Source of the DNA: Nocardioides mesophilus
GTDB lineage: Bacteria; Actinomycetota; Actinomycetes; Propionibacteriales; Nocardioidaceae
Reading direction: 5' to 3'
Assembly (NCBI RefSeq): GCF_014395785.1
Contig: NZ_CP060713.1
Location: 3,190,501-3,254,500, forward strand
Length of the DNA: 64,000 bases
Translations under genes and position numbers: made by a program
The notes under the pieces: model-generated
What the model saw: the letters and a program-made list of their open reading frames with translations, nothing else
Told to the model about the DNA's origin: nothing
The model's database searches: none
Part shown: one piece after another, positions 63,610-64,000 of the stretch
Position numbering within the stretch: the first letter of the stretch is position 1
How the letters are laid out: each line of letters opens with the position of its first letter

Positions 63610-64000
63610 CGGAAACGACCGCAACCCCCCCTGAGTCAGCACCGAGCAGGAAGCGCGCCGCCGGGCTCAGCGGCATGCTGCTGCCGGAGCTCAAGCAGAT
63701 GGCGGGTGGTCTGGGCATCAAGGGCGCGGGCGGCATGCGCAAGAGCCAGCTCATCGATGCCATCAAGGCGGCCCAGTCCGGCGGCCAGTCCGCTGCCCCG
63801 TCGGGGCCGTCCGGTGACCAGAGCAGCGGCCCCTCCGCCGGCCGCCGGTCCGCAGGCCAGCAGCCCGAGGCCGACGGCTCGTCCCCGGTCGCCGAGGCAC
63901 CTGCCAGGAGCCGCCGCGGGCGCGCCGAGCGCACCGCCGGCGAGCGCACCGGTGAGGACGCGGGCGGCTCGACCGACCAGCAGCCGCAGGACCGCGGCGA
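63606..64000 (+). CDS. rho: Transcription termination factor Rho, N-terminal part
   Basis: The first 131 codons are present; the rest is beyond the window. GTG 63606 has GGGAAGGA about 6 nt upstream. The Rho N-terminal helical domain is clear (MLLPELKQMAGGLGIKGAGG, MRKSQLIDAIKAAQ), followed by the long Gly/Ser/Arg/Gln-rich insertion (QSSGPSAGRRSAGQQ, RSRRGRAERTAGERTGED) that is characteristic of actinobacterial Rho and aids RNA binding and termination on GC-rich transcripts. Order thrB-rho is conserved in the group. Confidence 0.95.
   Translation, partial: MTETTATPPESAPSRKRAAGLSGMLLPELKQMAGGLGIKGAGGMRKSQLIDAIKAAQSGGQSAAPSGPSGDQSSGPSAGRRSAGQQPEADGSSPVAEAPARSRRGRAERTAGERTGEDAGGSTDQQPQDRG

Overview
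The window comes from the chromosome of a high-GC actinobacterium. Protein sequence and gene order fit the Nocardioidaceae (Nocardioides-like), although no 16S rRNA gene is present to settle this. Supporting features are WhiB1, RsrA, PdtaS, a 24-residue bL37 ribosomal protein, a Kgd-type 2-oxoglutarate dehydrogenase, nickel superoxide dismutase, strong G/C third-position bias, many GTG starts, and many start codons lying 6-8 nt downstream of a TANNNT -10 box (leaderless mRNAs). I see no prophage, insertion sequence, plasmid or CRISPR signature.

Layout. 1-6 kb: a MarR regulator, a GH15/SDR pair, a frameshifted GH32 beta-fructosidase and a STAS protein. 6-15.4 kb: a stress-signalling block with a hemerythrin protein, two orphan SigB/F-type sigma factors, a CDGSH/haem-oxygenase-like pair, a glutamine amidotransferase and three ANTAR proteins. 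15.4-20 kb: an IdeR-box-controlled ferric iron ABC transporter whose permease reads as frameshifted. 20-25 kb: DUF445, S4, FKBP, DUF202, a SpoIIE-type phosphatase and a CBS protein. 25-28 kb: hisN-rsgA-aroA. 28-32 kb: a very large ECF sigma factor that carries its own zinc finger, membrane segment and repeat ectodomain. 32-36 kb: SRAP, a hydrolase, sigR-rsrA and bL37. 36-41 kb: a TPP enzyme, the MctP-type carboxylate uptake pair and DUF2785. 41-46 kb: pdtaS, whiB1, rsbW-sigF and sodN/sodX. 46-53 kb: malic enzyme, a quinone-oxidoreductase-like protein, a striking pair of inverted 32-bp repeat arrays, DUF6104 and kgd. 53-56 kb: a lipoprotein plus LytR-CpsA-Psr pair and a secreted protein. 56-64 kb: tRNA-Arg(CCG), a receiver-domain protein, then argS-lysA-hom-thrC-thrB-rho.

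How the parts fit together. Much of the window is regulatory. It holds three SigB/F-family sigma factors, one RsbW-like anti-sigma factor, one STAS antagonist, one PP2C phosphatase, a SigR-RsrA thiol-stress switch, an ECF sigma with a membrane ectodomain, WhiB1, PdtaS and three ANTAR readers. Candidate SigB-type promoters (GNNT-N15/16-GGGTAC) sit before the hemerythrin gene, the CDGSH/redox operon and the 10158 gene. An exact SigR promoter (GGGAAT-N18-GTT) precedes sigR. The metabolic part covers aspartate-family amino acids (lysA, hom, thrC, thrB), aromatic (aroA) and histidine (hisN) synthesis, and central carbon (kgd, malic enzyme).

Sequence quality. Three genes (GH32, the iron permease, argS) each regain a normal reading frame if one G is added. 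Missing bases in the assembly therefore look at least as likely as three real mutations. The argS-lysA open frame should not be read as a true fusion until this is checked.
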